A stretch of DNA of 64,000 nucleotides from NCBI GenBank assembly GCA_965247375.1, contig CBDFHU010000161.1:62001-126000 (forward strand), written 5' to 3'. Origin of the DNA: Arsenicibacter sp965247375. GTDB taxonomy: Bacteria > Bacteroidota > Bacteroidia > Cytophagales > Spirosomataceae. The notes under the pieces were generated by a model, which worked only from the letters and a program-made list of their open reading frames with translations, was not told the origin of the DNA and ran no database searches. Position numbers and translations under genes: made by a program. Below, one piece after another: positions 53,560-62,460 of this stretch; positions within the stretch are counted from its first letter, which is position 1, and each line of letters opens with the position of its first letter.

Positions 53560-54315
53560 ATGAAAACCATAAAACACCTCCTTTTTGCCGGCCTTTTGGC
53601 GGGTCTGGCGGCCTGTCAGAAGGGCAGCGACGGGTCCATATCTCCGGGTGCCGGGATCGGCGGCTCCATGGCGCGGTTCACCGTGGCGGGCGACATGCTA
53701 TACACCGTCAACAGCAAAAGCCTGCAAACATATACGATTGCCAATAGCGCCAATCCGGTAAAAGGGACCACTATTCCGCTGGGCTTCGGCGTGGAAACAA
53801 TTTTCCCGTACGGCAAAAACCTGTTTATCGGCACACAGACCGGCGTCTACATTTTTGATATTACGCAACAGGACTCACCCAAAAAACTCGCCCTCTATCA
53901 GCACATTATGAGCTGCGATCCGGTGGTGGCACAGGGTAATCTGGCCTTTTCTACCCTGCGGAGCGGCACCGCTTGCCGTAACGGTGGTGTGGTTGGCGCT
54001 AATGTGCTGGATGTGATCGACTTCACCAATCCATCTGCCCCGAAATTGCTGAAAAGCTATCCGATGCAGAACCCGCACGGACTGGGTGTCGACGGCAACC
54101 TGCTGTTCGTCTCGGAAGGCGATTACGGGCTTAAGGTACTGGACATCACCGATCCGCTCAATGCGCAGCAGATGGCCTGGTTTAAAGACATCAGAACCTA
54201 TGATGTGATTCCGAATCAGAAAGTTCTGATCGTAACGGGGCCGGACGGACTCTTCCAGTACAGCTACGCCAACCCGAAAGAAATTACCTTACTCAGCAAA
54301 CTGCCCATCGAATGA
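53560..54315 (+). CDS. Lipoprotein with LVIVD-type repeats, C-terminal half of a propeller
   Basis: 251 residues from the ATG at 53560, giving signal HLLFAGLLAGLAAC with the lipobox cysteine; an in-frame ATG at 53542 overlaps the previous gene. About five blades: GGSMARFTVAGDMLYTVNSK, VETIFPYGKNLFIGTQTGVYIFDIT, SCDPVVAQGNLAFSTLRSGTAC, NPHGLGVDGNLLFVSEGDYGLKVLDIT, and YDVIPNQKVLIVTGPDGLFQYSY. The stop overlaps the next start (ATGA), so it is translationally coupled to the outer-membrane-like protein. It probably folds with the 53018 product into one propeller at the cell surface or in the periplasm (inference). Confidence 0.85.
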   Translation: MKTIKHLLFAGLLAGLAACQKGSDGSISPGAGIGGSMARFTVAGDMLYTVNSKSLQTYTIANSANPVKGTTIPLGFGVETIFPYGKNLFIGTQTGVYIFDITQQDSPKKLALYQHIMSCDPVVAQGNLAFSTLRSGTACRNGGVVGANVLDVIDFTNPSAPKLLKSYPMQNPHGLGVDGNLLFVSEGDYGLKVLDITDPLNAQQMAWFKDIRTYDVIPNQKVLIVTGPDGLFQYSYANPKEITLLSKLPIE

Positions 54316-55019
54316 TCCGATCGTTTTACCGGCTGGTCGCATCGGGACTTTGTCTGATGCTGGCCTTTCACGCATACGCCCAACCCACTGACACAACCGC
54401 TATCCGGCGTTACCAATGGGTCATTAAGCTGGCTCCGCTGGCCATTGTTGACCCGGACAATACCGTGCAGTTCGGGGCCGAATACATCTATGACCAGCGC
54501 CACTCGGTACAGGCCGAACTGGGCTATGGCTGGCACAACTTCAGCCTCTATGCCAATGAGCGGGATTACCGTTTCCGCGAGGTCTGGCGCAGCCGCGCCG
54601 AATGGCGTACCTACTGGAAACGCCGCGGGCAATACCGGACACCGTTTGGTGGCTACTGGGCGGTAGAAGCCTTTTATAAACAGGTAAATAACCGCGAAAC
54701 GAACACAATTGGCCGGGAATGTCAGGGCGGCCCCTGTGCATACTACCAGCAGCTGGATACGCCCATAACCAAATACGTATCCGGCAGCAACCTGAAGCTT
54801 GGTTTTCAGAACCGGTTCGGCAGCGATCCGGATGATCGCTTGCTCATTGATCTATACCTGGGCTTCGGCCTGCGTTTCAGAAATGTAAAGCGGGGGGTCA
54901 TTCCGCCTGACAGTGATCAGTGGTATTACCAAAGCCGGGACCTCTTCGGCAGCTATGAGCGCGGGCGAGCCACCCTTCCGAATATGACCGCCGGCTTTAA
55001 AATCGGGTATGCCTTTTAA
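54312..55019 (+). CDS. Predicted outer-membrane beta-barrel-like protein (second of the pair)
   Basis: 235 residues with signal peptide SFYRLVASGLCLMLAFHAYAQ. It is related to the 52149 protein (YQWVIKLAPLAIVDPD, VQFGAEY, end LPNMTAGFKIGYAF). It has a Cys-containing loop GRECQGGPCAYYQQL. Its ATG overlaps the stop of the LVIVD gene by 4 bp. Together, 52149-55019 forms one operon-like cluster. It ends 3 bp from the stop of the convergent subtilase gene, with no terminator visible. Confidence 0.75.
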   Translation: MIRSFYRLVASGLCLMLAFHAYAQPTDTTAIRRYQWVIKLAPLAIVDPDNTVQFGAEYIYDQRHSVQAELGYGWHNFSLYANERDYRFREVWRSRAEWRTYWKRRGQYRTPFGGYWAVEAFYKQVNNRETNTIGRECQGGPCAYYQQLDTPITKYVSGSNLKLGFQNRFGSDPDDRLLIDLYLGFGLRFRNVKRGVIPPDSDQWYYQSRDLFGSYERGRATLPNMTAGFKIGYAF

Positions 55020-55022
55020 CTG

Positions 55023-56189
55023 TTACTCGCCCGCAATCGGGTCAGGGCTGCCGTCGGGATCGCCGGTGGCAGTGCCTTTGGTCGGTATATTCACGCCACG
55101 GATGTAGAGCAGACCGGCTACGTGCGGGGCCGCCATTGAGGTCCCTGACAAGGTCGTATAAGCCCCGTTTTTATACGTTGAGTAAATCCGGACGCCATAG
55201 GCTGCCACATCAACCGAAACGCCGTAATTGGAGAACGACGCAAATTTACCGTTGGCATCCACGGCCGATACGGTAAACACGTTGGCATGGTTCACCCGCG
55301 CCGGTGACTGGTCTTCGACCGAGGTACTTTCGTTTCCGGCCGCAATCGCAAACAGAATACCCCTGTTAGCCGCTGTGCGGATGGCATTATCCAGAGTGGT
55401 TGAGGTCGTTTCGCCGCCGAGGCTGAGATTCACCACATCCCCGGCCGTTCCGTTCTGCGACACGTAGTTGACTGCCTGAATAATCCCCGACAAACGGCCT
55501 TCGCCCAGCTGATTCAGTACTTTCAGCGCCACCAGCGTTGCGCCGGAGGCCACACCCGTTACCCCGACATTGTTGTTCAGGGCTCCGATGATCCCGGCCA
55601 CGTGGGTACCATGCCCGTTATCATCATTGGCTGTCGTACTGCCTGATACAAACGAACGGCTGCGGTCGGTGTCTACGTTCAGATCAGGATGGTCCAGGTC
55701 GATACCCGAATCAATGACCCAGACGATTTTGCCCGTCTGCCGGTCGCCGCGACCGTAGCTTGTCTGCTTCACATTCCAGGTAAGGGTCGATTCCTGCACC
55801 AGATCCACACAACTGCAAACCGACATAATCCGGTCGGGTTCGACCAGCATCACTGCCGGATCCTGTTTCAGCAAAGTGGATTCGTCTGCGGTCATCGTTG
55901 CCAGATAGGTTGTCTGCGTCGCGTTGTTTGCCAGCAAACTGGCGCTGGTATTGATGGCGTACTTTGTCAGCAGTTTTGTCAGGACGGCCACCTGCCGTCC
56001 GCCCGCCGTGCTGGTATCCGGTGTTTGTACGGTGACGATGTATTCGCCTTCAATTGCCTGTCCGGAGAGTGAAGAGGTTGTCACAAGGCAATCGGCTGAG
56101 GGCTCGACCTCACGGTCAGACTGACAGCCAACGATCAGTAACGGAATCACAGCGGCTTTGACAAAAGCCGGAATTGTAGATAGTCGCAT
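55023..56189 (-). CDS. S8-family subtilisin-like serine protease, lipoprotein
   Basis: 388 residues. Lipobox LLIVGC (Cys22) indicates lipid anchoring. An inhibitor-I9-like propeptide (about 45-120; EYIVTVQTPDT..., PAVMLVEPDRIM) is followed by the catalytic domain with Asp160 (VIDSGIDLDHPDL), His193 (NGHGTHVAGIIGA), oxyanion Asn286 (AAGNES) and Ser351 (GTSMAAPHVAGL). All triad residues are present. It ends soon after the catalytic domain with a Gly/Asp/Pro-rich tail, so there is no large C-terminal domain. It is convergent with the OMP/LVIVD cluster; a functional link is not shown. Confidence 0.93.
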   Translation of the reverse strand: MRLSTIPAFVKAAVIPLLIVGCQSDREVEPSADCLVTTSSLSGQAIEGEYIVTVQTPDTSTAGGRQVAVLTKLLTKYAINTSASLLANNATQTTYLATMTADESTLLKQDPAVMLVEPDRIMSVCSCVDLVQESTLTWNVKQTSYGRGDRQTGKIVWVIDSGIDLDHPDLNVDTDRSRSFVSGSTTANDDNGHGTHVAGIIGALNNNVGVTGVASGATLVALKVLNQLGEGRLSGIIQAVNYVSQNGTAGDVVNLSLGGETTSTTLDNAIRTAANRGILFAIAAGNESTSVEDQSPARVNHANVFTVSAVDANGKFASFSNYGVSVDVAAYGVRIYSTYKNGAYTTLSGTSMAAPHVAGLLYIRGVNIPTKGTATGDPDGSPDPIAGE

Positions 56190-56398
56190 GAGTTCCTGTA
56201 AACGAACGGTTTAATTCAGATTAGAAAATGTAAGTCCGTAGTGGTTCAGCTCATGCAGGGGCGGTTTGTTTCTACTTCATAATACGCTGTGATTCCCTTT
56301 TGTGTTGCATACAAACACGGTAAATCCCCCGCTTTCTCTATTTTTACGGAGTAAACGCCCTTACCATTCAACCGCAGACACGCTCAACAGACAACCTG

Positions 56399-57631
56399 AT
56401 GATTACAAACGACGCCGTAGTACTCGGCATTTTACTGGGTATTCTGGCCCTGGTCTTTCTCAGTGCCGATAGCCGGCGACCCTTCTGGAAACGCTTTTAC
56501 GAATACGTACCGGCTACCCTGCTTTGCTACTTCATTCCTTCATTGCTCAATACAACCGGTCTGGTCAACGGCGACACGACGGCCCTCTACCCGATTGTCT
56601 CGCGTTATCTGCTGCCCGCCAGTCTGGTGCTATTCACGCTGAGTGTCGATTTTGATGCGTTCCGGCGGCTGGGCCGTGCATCGGTCCTGATGTTTGCGGC
56701 ATCGGCCGTGAGCATTATGCTGGGCGGCCCGCTGGCGGTCTGGCTGTTGGCTCACCTGGCACCGCAGCTCGTAGGTGGCGAAGGCCCCGACGAAGTGTGG
56801 CGCGGACTGGCAACCATTGCCGGTACCTGGATTGGCGGCGGGGCCAACCAAACGGCCCTCAAAGAAGTTTTTCAGCCCAGCGACCGGCTTTTTTCGGCCC
56901 TCGTAACGGTCGATATCTTTGTGTCGAACCTCTGGCTGGCAGCCCTGCTCTACGGGGCCGCCAACTCCAAACGCATTGACCGCTGGCTGCGGGCCGATGC
57001 ATCGGCGGTTGAGGAAGTCAAGCAGAAAGTAGAGCATCAGGCTGAATCCATCAAACGGATTCCGTCGTTTACGGATCTGATTGTGATGCTGGCCATCGGC
57101 TTCGGGGCTACGGCCATTGCCCACGCCGCCGCTGACCTGATTGCCCCCTTTATCGATGCCAACTATCCGACCCTGAAGCAGTTCAGCCTCAACGCGCCGT
57201 TTTTCTGGATTGTCGGGCTGGCAACGGCCATCGGCATCGGGTTGTCGTTTACCCGTGCCCGCCGGTACGAAGGGGCCGGAGCTTCTAAACTGGCCAGTGT
57301 GTTTCTGTACATCATGATTGCCACCATCGGCCTGAAAGCCAACATTCTGGCCATTGCCGACCAGCCGGGGCTGATCATTGTCGGTCTGGTCTGGATGGCC
57401 TTCCACATCCTGATCATGATTCTGGTGAGCCGGTTGCTGCGGGCGCCTTTCTTCTTTCTGGCAGTGGGCAGCCAGGCCTGTATTGGTGGTCCGGCCACGG
57501 CGCCGATCATTGCTGCCGCCTTTCATCCGGCCCTCGCACCCGTCGGCGTGCTGATGGCCATTATGGGATACGCGGTCGGAACCTACATGGGTTATCTGTG
57601 CGGAATCATGATGCAGTTGGCATCGCCGTGA
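56399..57631 (+). CDS. DUF819-family integral membrane protein
   Basis: 410 residues with about 10 membrane segments. Visible: VVLGILLGILALVFL, YEYVPATLLCYFIPSLLNTTG, a gap helix region TIAGTWIGGGANQTALKEVF, and the C-terminal SQACIGGPATAPIIAAAFHP and GVLMAIMGYAVGTYMGYLCG, typical of DUF819 (YjcL-like) proteins with two inverted helical bundles. It is probably a transporter; the substrate is unknown. The lepA promoter lies inside its last codons. Confidence 0.88.
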   Translation: MITNDAVVLGILLGILALVFLSADSRRPFWKRFYEYVPATLLCYFIPSLLNTTGLVNGDTTALYPIVSRYLLPASLVLFTLSVDFDAFRRLGRASVLMFAASAVSIMLGGPLAVWLLAHLAPQLVGGEGPDEVWRGLATIAGTWIGGGANQTALKEVFQPSDRLFSALVTVDIFVSNLWLAALLYGAANSKRIDRWLRADASAVEEVKQKVEHQAESIKRIPSFTDLIVMLAIGFGATAIAHAAADLIAPFIDANYPTLKQFSLNAPFFWIVGLATAIGIGLSFTRARRYEGAGASKLASVFLYIMIATIGLKANILAIADQPGLIIVGLVWMAFHILIMILVSRLLRAPFFFLAVGSQACIGGPATAPIIAAAFHPALAPVGVLMAIMGYAVGTYMGYLCGIMMQLASP

Positions 57632-57647
57632 AAAAGAGCTATTTTTG
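57617..57647 (+). promoter_or_regulatory. Promoter of lepA, overlapping the DUF819 gene end
   Basis: -33 TTG (57617-57619), 20-bp spacer, -7 TATTTTTG (57640-57647); 35 bp before the lepA start. The -33 element lies within the last codons of the upstream gene. Confidence 0.75.
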
Positions 57648-57682
57648 TAAAATCATAACTGTTGAATCTACGTTAACACAGC

Positions 57683-59470
57683 GTGAAACACATCCGAAAT
57701 TTTTGCATTATCGCCCATATTGACCACGGCAAAAGTACGCTGGCCGACCGCCTTCTGGAGTTTACCAAGACGGTTTCGCACCGCGACATGCAGGCTCAGT
57801 TGCTGGACGATATGGACCTGGAGCGGGAACGGGGCATCACCATCAAGAGCCACGCCATCCAGATGAACTATGTCTACAAAGGCGAAACATATACCCTGAA
57901 CTTAATCGATACGCCGGGCCACGTTGACTTCTCGTATGAAGTATCGCGCTCGATAGCGGCCTGTGAAGGGGCGCTGCTGCTCGTTGATGCGTCGCAGGGA
58001 ACCGAAGCCCAAACGATTTCGAACCTGTACCTGGCAATGAATAACAATCTGGTTATCATCCCGGTACTGAACAAGATCGACTTACCGGGCGCCCGTCCTG
58101 AAGAAATCAAGGACGAAATGGAAGACCTGCTCGGCTGCGAACGCGACGACATTATTCCGGCCAGCGGCAAGGAAGGCATCGGTATCGAAGAGATCCTGAA
58201 CGCGATCATCGAACGGATTCCGGCCCCGACCGGTAACCCGCAGGGCGAATTACAGGCCCTGATTTTCGACTCGGTCTTTAACTCGTACCGTGGTATCGAA
58301 GTTATCTTCCGGGTGAAAAACGGCAGCATCCGCAAAGGCGATAAAGTAAAGTTCATGGCAACCGGCAAGGAGTATTTTGCCGACGAAATCGGAACGCTGC
58401 GTCTAGAGAAAGAGCCGAAAGATGTAATCGAGTGCGGTGACGTAGGTTACCTGATTTCGGGGATTAAAGTGGCCCGCGAGGTAAAAGTCGGTGATACCAT
58501 CACCCACATTGAAGCGCCGGCCAGCGGTGCCATTCAGGGTTTCGAAGAGGTTAAGCCCATGGTCTTTGCCGGGATCTATCCGGTGGAAACCAGCGAATTC
58601 GAAGACCTGCGCGAAGCCATGGAAAAACTTCAGCTCAACGATGCGGCCCTGGTGTGGGAACCGGAAACATCGGCGGCCCTTGGTTTCGGATTCCGTTGCG
58701 GCTTCCTCGGCATGCTCCACATGGAGATCGTGCAGGAGCGGCTGGAACGCGAATTTGACATGACGGTTATCACCACGGTGCCATCGGTGCGGTTTGAAGT
58801 ACTGACGACCAAAGGCGAAAATCTGGTGGTATCGGCCCCTGCTGAGATGCCGGAACCGAACAATATTGACTTCATCGAAGAACCGTTTATCAAGGCCCAG
58901 ATCATTTCGAAGGCCGAATACGTGGGTGCGATCATGGGGCTTTGTATGGAAAAACGAAGCATTCTGAAAAATCAGGTCTACCTGACTGCCGACCGCGTTG
59001 AACTCCAGTTTGAAATGCCGCTGGCGGAGGTTGTTTTCGACTTTTTCGATAAGCTCAAAACCATTTCACGCGGGTATGCCTCGCTCGATTACGAATTTAC
59101 CGGGAATCAGGAGTCAGACATGGTGAAACTCGACATTATGCTGAACGGTGATAAGGTCGATGCCCTGTCAGCCATCGTTCACCGGTCGAAATCATACGAA
59201 TGGGGCAAGAAACTGTGCGAAAAGCTGCGCGAGTTATTGCCGCGTCAGCAGTTCGAAATTGCGATTCAGGCGGCGATCGGCCAGAAAATCATTGCCCGCG
59301 AAACGGTAAAAGCCCTGCGGAAAGACGTATTGGCGAAATGTTACGGGGGGGATATCAGCCGGAAGCGGAAACTCCTCGAGAAGCAGAAGAAAGGTAAGAA
59401 GCGGATGCGTCAGGTAGGTAACGTTGAGATCCCGCAGGAAGCGTTTATGGCGGTCCTGAAGATCAACTAA
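57683..59470 (+). CDS. lepA: Elongation factor 4 (ribosome back-translocase)
   Basis: 595 residues, a normal length. GTG start at 57683, supported by the promoter and by MKHIRNFCIIAHIDHGKST beginning at the expected residue. A translational GTPase that binds stalled or wrongly translocated ribosomes. Visible: P-loop AHIDHGKST, switch I RERGITIKSH, DTPGHVDF, NKIDLPGA, domain II, the LepA-specific EVTYPSVR-like block VITTVPSVRFEV, and the C-terminal KRKLLEKQKKGKKRM. It is probably monocistronic. Confidence 0.96.
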   Translation: MKHIRNFCIIAHIDHGKSTLADRLLEFTKTVSHRDMQAQLLDDMDLERERGITIKSHAIQMNYVYKGETYTLNLIDTPGHVDFSYEVSRSIAACEGALLLVDASQGTEAQTISNLYLAMNNNLVIIPVLNKIDLPGARPEEIKDEMEDLLGCERDDIIPASGKEGIGIEEILNAIIERIPAPTGNPQGELQALIFDSVFNSYRGIEVIFRVKNGSIRKGDKVKFMATGKEYFADEIGTLRLEKEPKDVIECGDVGYLISGIKVAREVKVGDTITHIEAPASGAIQGFEEVKPMVFAGIYPVETSEFEDLREAMEKLQLNDAALVWEPETSAALGFGFRCGFLGMLHMEIVQERLEREFDMTVITTVPSVRFEVLTTKGENLVVSAPAEMPEPNNIDFIEEPFIKAQIISKAEYVGAIMGLCMEKRSILKNQVYLTADRVELQFEMPLAEVVFDFFDKLKTISRGYASLDYEFTGNQESDMVKLDIMLNGDKVDALSAIVHRSKSYEWGKKLCEKLRELLPRQQFEIAIQAAIGQKIIARETVKALRKDVLAKCYGGDISRKRKLLEKQKKGKKRMRQVGNVEIPQEAFMAVLKIN

Positions 59471-59475
59471 CGCTT

Positions 59476-59604
59476 ATGCTTTTGTTCGATGAACAGGGGT
59501 TCTTGACGCCACATGATCTGCTTCAAAGTGACTGGATTACAGTAAAGTCGACTTTTGGCTGGATAGCCATAGACAACAATTGCTGGACAAGTTTGCCGCG
59601 TTAA
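59476..59604 (+). pseudogene. Out-of-frame N-terminal fragment of the nucleotidyltransferase gene
   Basis: The ATG at 59476 opens a 42-codon frame (MLLFDEQGFLTPHDLLQSDW...) that ends at 59604. Its first 20 residues look like the normal N-terminus of DUF6932-type proteins. The main frame, open only from a TGA at 59529-59531, continues with ...WLDSHRQQLLDKFAAL.... A single-base shift between about 59532 and 59553 would join them. Confidence 0.6.
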
Positions 59605-59960
59605 ATAGTGCAGTCTCAGCGCTTATTAAAGAGCCATATACTTGCTGGATTGATGGAAGTTTTGTGACGGCCAAAGAGTATCCCAACGATATTGATGTAG
59701 TTTATTTTTTTTCAACTTCCATCTATCGCAGGTATGAAAAAGAGTTCAGAGCACTAAAGCAATCGGACAAGCAGTTGGATGTTTACTTTGTCAGGGAAAT
59801 AAACGAGGACGAAAAAGATTACTTCCTTTTCGTTGCGGATAAAGCCGAATGGTTCTTTCAGTTTACAACCAGTCGGCCAGATCGGTTTAGCCGGAAAAAA
59901 TTCCCGAAAGGATTTTTACAAATAACCTGGAACAATGAACAGACTATCAGCACTGAATAG
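59580..59960 (+). CDS. Nucleotidyltransferase-fold protein (DUF6932-like), N-terminus lost by frameshift
   Basis: 126 residues if started at the TTG (59580); no ATG or GTG opens the frame near the N-terminus. The motif CWIDGSFVTAKEYPNDIDVV (G26-S27, D37, D39) with a third Asp67 (LDVYF) is the nucleotidyltransferase signature hG[GS]...DxD...D. Such domains occur in minimal nucleotidyltransferase toxin-antitoxin pairs and in nucleotide-modifying enzymes. The frame overlaps the next gene by 26 bp. The gene looks frameshifted from a longer form starting at 59476; a sequencing error, a true lesion or programmed frameshifting are all possible. Confidence 0.6.
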   Translation: MLDKFAALNSAVSALIKEPYTCWIDGSFVTAKEYPNDIDVVYFFSTSIYRRYEKEFRALKQSDKQLDVYFVREINEDEKDYFLFVADKAEWFFQFTTSRPDRFSRKKFPKGFLQITWNNEQTISTE

Positions 59961-60150
59961 TGAAATTGTGGATGTTTTAGGACGCATTGAACGTCTCAAT
60001 GACATGTTGGCGCTACATCAGCAACAACCCCGGCCTGATGAACTGGCTATTGAAGGGTACGCCGACTTACGTGCTCAGTATATTGGTCAGCTCGAAGATT
60101 TACTATTGTCTTTAAATATTCAGGCAGACATCAAACTTAAAGCAGCATAA
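59935..60150 (+). CDS. Small helical protein of unknown function, partner of the nucleotidyltransferase
   Basis: 71 residues. It is almost wholly predicted helical with heptad-like leucines (MNRLSALNSEIVDVLGRIERLNDML and LRAQYIGQLEDLLLSLN). It overlaps the nucleotidyltransferase frame by 26 bp, so translation is likely coupled. I do not recognise the family; it is too short for a HEPN domain. A hairpin terminator follows, closing a two-gene unit. Confidence 0.65.
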   Translation: MNRLSALNSEIVDVLGRIERLNDMLALHQQQPRPDELAIEGYADLRAQYIGQLEDLLLSLNIQADIKLKAA

Positions 60151-60168
60151 CTCATCATGCCAGCGATA

Positions 60169-60208
60169 AAGTCCCGTTATGAACGTTCATAATGGGACTT
60201 CTTTTTTA
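60169..60208 (+). terminator. Terminator of the nucleotidyltransferase/small protein unit
   Basis: AAGTCCCGTTATGAAC / GTTCATAATGGGACTT with no loop spacer, one G-T wobble, then CTTTTTT. The next gene starts 2 bp after the run. Confidence 0.8.
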
Positions 60209-60210
60209 AC

Positions 60211-60744
60211 ATGCCTGTGACAAACCCTTACCTCCTCGACGGATACCTGACTGATCGCCTGCTGTTCCGCCCTGTGAGGCAGGAAGATTTTGCTCAGTGG
60301 CTGCCGTTTTTTCAGGATCCGGCCACGCATGCCCACTGGATTGCGGACCTGGAAAGTCCGGAAACCGAATGCCGGAAATGGTATGACAAACAGTTTTTCC
60401 GCTATGCTAACCAGTTGGGCGGCATGAATGCCCTCATTGACCGGCAAACCGGTAGCCTAACCGGCCATTGCGGGCTACTGGTGCAGACCGTCGACGGGAA
60501 GACCGAGCTTGAGATCGGTTATTCGCTGCTGCCCGCCTGCTGGCACCGTGGCTTTGCCTCCGAAGCCGCGCAGGCCTGCAAACAGTTCGCTTTCGACCGG
60601 AAACTGGCCGACTCGCTGATTTCAATCATCAGCCTGACGAATCAAGCCTCCGCTCAGGTAGCCATCCGCAACGGCATGGTGATTGACAGGGAAACGGATT
60701 ATGCCGGCAATCGGGTTAACATTTTCCGTGTCTACCGGTCGTAG
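60211..60744 (+). CDS. GNAT-family N-acetyltransferase (RimJ/RimL-like)
   Basis: 177 residues. Visible: LTDRLLFRPVRQEDFAQW, the central LTGHCGLLVQ and ELEIGYSLLPACWHRGFASEAAQACKQFAF, which contains the acetyl-CoA-binding loop (HRGFASEA), and ISIISLTNQASAQVAIRNGM, the typical motif B. It acetylates an amino group of a protein or small molecule; the acceptor is unknown. Confidence 0.92.
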   Translation: MPVTNPYLLDGYLTDRLLFRPVRQEDFAQWLPFFQDPATHAHWIADLESPETECRKWYDKQFFRYANQLGGMNALIDRQTGSLTGHCGLLVQTVDGKTELEIGYSLLPACWHRGFASEAAQACKQFAFDRKLADSLISIISLTNQASAQVAIRNGMVIDRETDYAGNRVNIFRVYRS

Positions 60745-60837
60745 TGAAGTGGCTTCCCCGCTCATTTTCTGAAACAATTTGTGCCGGTATCCGGTCTATT
60801 GCGTCAAAGCATGTACCACACAATATACCGGATCGAT

Positions 60838-61281
60838 ATGAAACTGATTAAAACAGGGTTGTTAGTCGCGGGATGGTTTATTACCCTTCAGAGTTTTGCG
60901 CAAACCAAAGTAGCCAACTATTACTATAACAAAGCCGGTACGGATCAGTACGAACACTTCAGTTTCTGGGTCAGAAACGGGCAGCGGGCCGACATTACCT
61001 ACGCCTACGGGAAAGACCGCAAAGAAGCCCGGCTGGCATTTCTCGGGAAAGACATCGTAAAAGGCATGCCGGCGTTTAAAGTGCAGTTTCCGAACGGCAC
61101 GCTCCTCTACCTGATTCCGAACGGTACCAGCCTGAACGTAACGGCCGACAAAAACCGACTGCCTAAACTGTTTACCTGGGAGTATGAAGGCCCCGTCAAC
61201 GGTATCGGTACCTTCTGCAACGTTTGCGCGCAGGACAGAAACGAGGCCATACAGCTCGTACGCCGGTACTACCTGCAATAA
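60838..61281 (+). CDS. Small secreted protein of unknown function
   Basis: 147 residues from the ATG at 60838, giving the signal peptide LIKTGLLVAGWFITLQSFAQ; a GTG at 60781 would add 19 residues. The mature part has YYYNKAGTDQYEHFSFWVRNG, repeated Lys/Arg-rich turns and one C-x-x-C pair (FCNVCAQD). No known domain is recognised. Its stop is 1 bp from the stop of the convergent FAD oxidoreductase. Confidence 0.7.
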   Translation: MKLIKTGLLVAGWFITLQSFAQTKVANYYYNKAGTDQYEHFSFWVRNGQRADITYAYGKDRKEARLAFLGKDIVKGMPAFKVQFPNGTLLYLIPNGTSLNVTADKNRLPKLFTWEYEGPVNGIGTFCNVCAQDRNEAIQLVRRYYLQ

Positions 61282-61282
61282 C

Positions 61283-62452
61283 TCACCGGATTTCCTGCCC
61301 GTGTGTCAGCCGCATCACGGTATGCAATGCCGGAGGCAGCGTTTTAAAGAACGACAGAGCCAGTTCTGACAGCCATGCATCGCCGAACAACCGCTGCACC
61401 TGACGGCCGACCCACAGCCGCTGACGAAACAGCGCGTTCCATTGGCTCGTGTACAACCGTTCGGCTTCGGCGCGGCTGATCGTCCCCGCCAGCAACTGAC
61501 TGATGACCAGACTTGCTATTCTGGCTCCGTGAATTGCCATGGCCATGCCGTTACCACACAAAGGCGTAATCATCCCCGCCGAATCGCCGGCCATAAACAA
61601 ATGTGCCTCAACAGCCTGTTTAGGGGCAAAAGAGACCTCGTTGATCACTTCCGGCTTATCGTACAGGTGCTCTGCCTGCGTAAAAATCCGTTTCAGGTGC
61701 GGATTCCGGTAGAGAACCGCCTCTTCCATAGCTGCAATGGAACCATGCCGCCGGACATTGTCGCGGGTGGTCAGGTAGCACAGGCAAAAGCGGTCGTCTT
61801 CGATCGCCGACATGCCGCAATAGCCCTCCTGAAAATTATGCAGCGTAATCCGGTCACGGGCATAGGCCGCCGGGTCGGCAAACCGCACGTGGTATTTGAC
61901 GCCCACATACGGCGAGGGCTGCTGCATAAAGGCACGATTCAGGGATTTATCAAGCCGAGAGCGCTTCCCGAACGCACCGATTACCACGCGGCTCTGCCAC
62001 TGCTGCCCGTCCTGCGCTGATACCGTGAATAATTCCGGCAATCCATCCGGACCAATGCCCTCTGCCCGTACGCTCTCTGCGGCCTTACCGGTCACAAACG
62101 AGACACCCGCCTGCATACCCAGCTCATACAGCGCATAATCGAGCCGGTAACGGCTGATGCCGAAGCCACCCAGATCGAGCGGTGCCGTCAGCTCACGGCC
62201 GGCCGGCGAGGTAAAGGCAAACTGCCGGATATCGGCCGCACCCAGTTGCTGCAGGTCAAGTCCCAGCCTGGTCAGATACGGGCGTACTTCATTCGAAATA
62301 TACTCCCCGCACACACGGTGATAAGGATACATTTTCCGGTCAATCAGGGTCACTAAATAGCCGGAACGCGCTAATTCTATGGCACTTATCAGCCCTGCCA
62401 GCCCTCCTCCAATGATGATTACGTCCTGTATTGTACAATTTACGTCCTGCAT
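61283..62452 (-). CDS. FAD-dependent oxidoreductase, geranylgeranyl-reductase-like
   Basis: 389 residues. Visible: FAD motif DVIIIGGGLAGLISAIELARSG (residues about 10-31) followed by LIDRKMYPYHRVCGEYIS with the conserved R-x-x-G-E of the GGR/flavin monooxygenase group, and HLFMAGDSAGMITPLCGNGMAMAIHGA, the second FAD site. Members reduce polyprenyl chains or hydroxylate aromatic rings; the substrate is unknown. The N-terminal 7 residues are encoded in a 21-bp tandem duplication, and the start codon is only 14 bp from the divergent gene's start. Confidence 0.88.
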   Translation of the reverse strand: MQDVNCTIQDVIIIGGGLAGLISAIELARSGYLVTLIDRKMYPYHRVCGEYISNEVRPYLTRLGLDLQQLGAADIRQFAFTSPAGRELTAPLDLGGFGISRYRLDYALYELGMQAGVSFVTGKAAESVRAEGIGPDGLPELFTVSAQDGQQWQSRVVIGAFGKRSRLDKSLNRAFMQQPSPYVGVKYHVRFADPAAYARDRITLHNFQEGYCGMSAIEDDRFCLCYLTTRDNVRRHGSIAAMEEAVLYRNPHLKRIFTQAEHLYDKPEVINEVSFAPKQAVEAHLFMAGDSAGMITPLCGNGMAMAIHGARIASLVISQLLAGTISRAEAERLYTSQWNALFRQRLWVGRQVQRLFGDAWLSELALSFFKTLPPALHTVMRLTHGQEIR

Positions 62453-62460
62453 AGTACATT
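62419..62460. repeat. 21-bp tandem duplication at the divergent gene start
   Basis: 62419-62439 and 62440-62460 match at 18 of 21 positions (both begin TTACGTCCTG). They encode the repeated CAGGACGTAA in the FAD gene's first codons and supply the -33 and -7 elements of the divergent gene. Confidence 0.7.
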
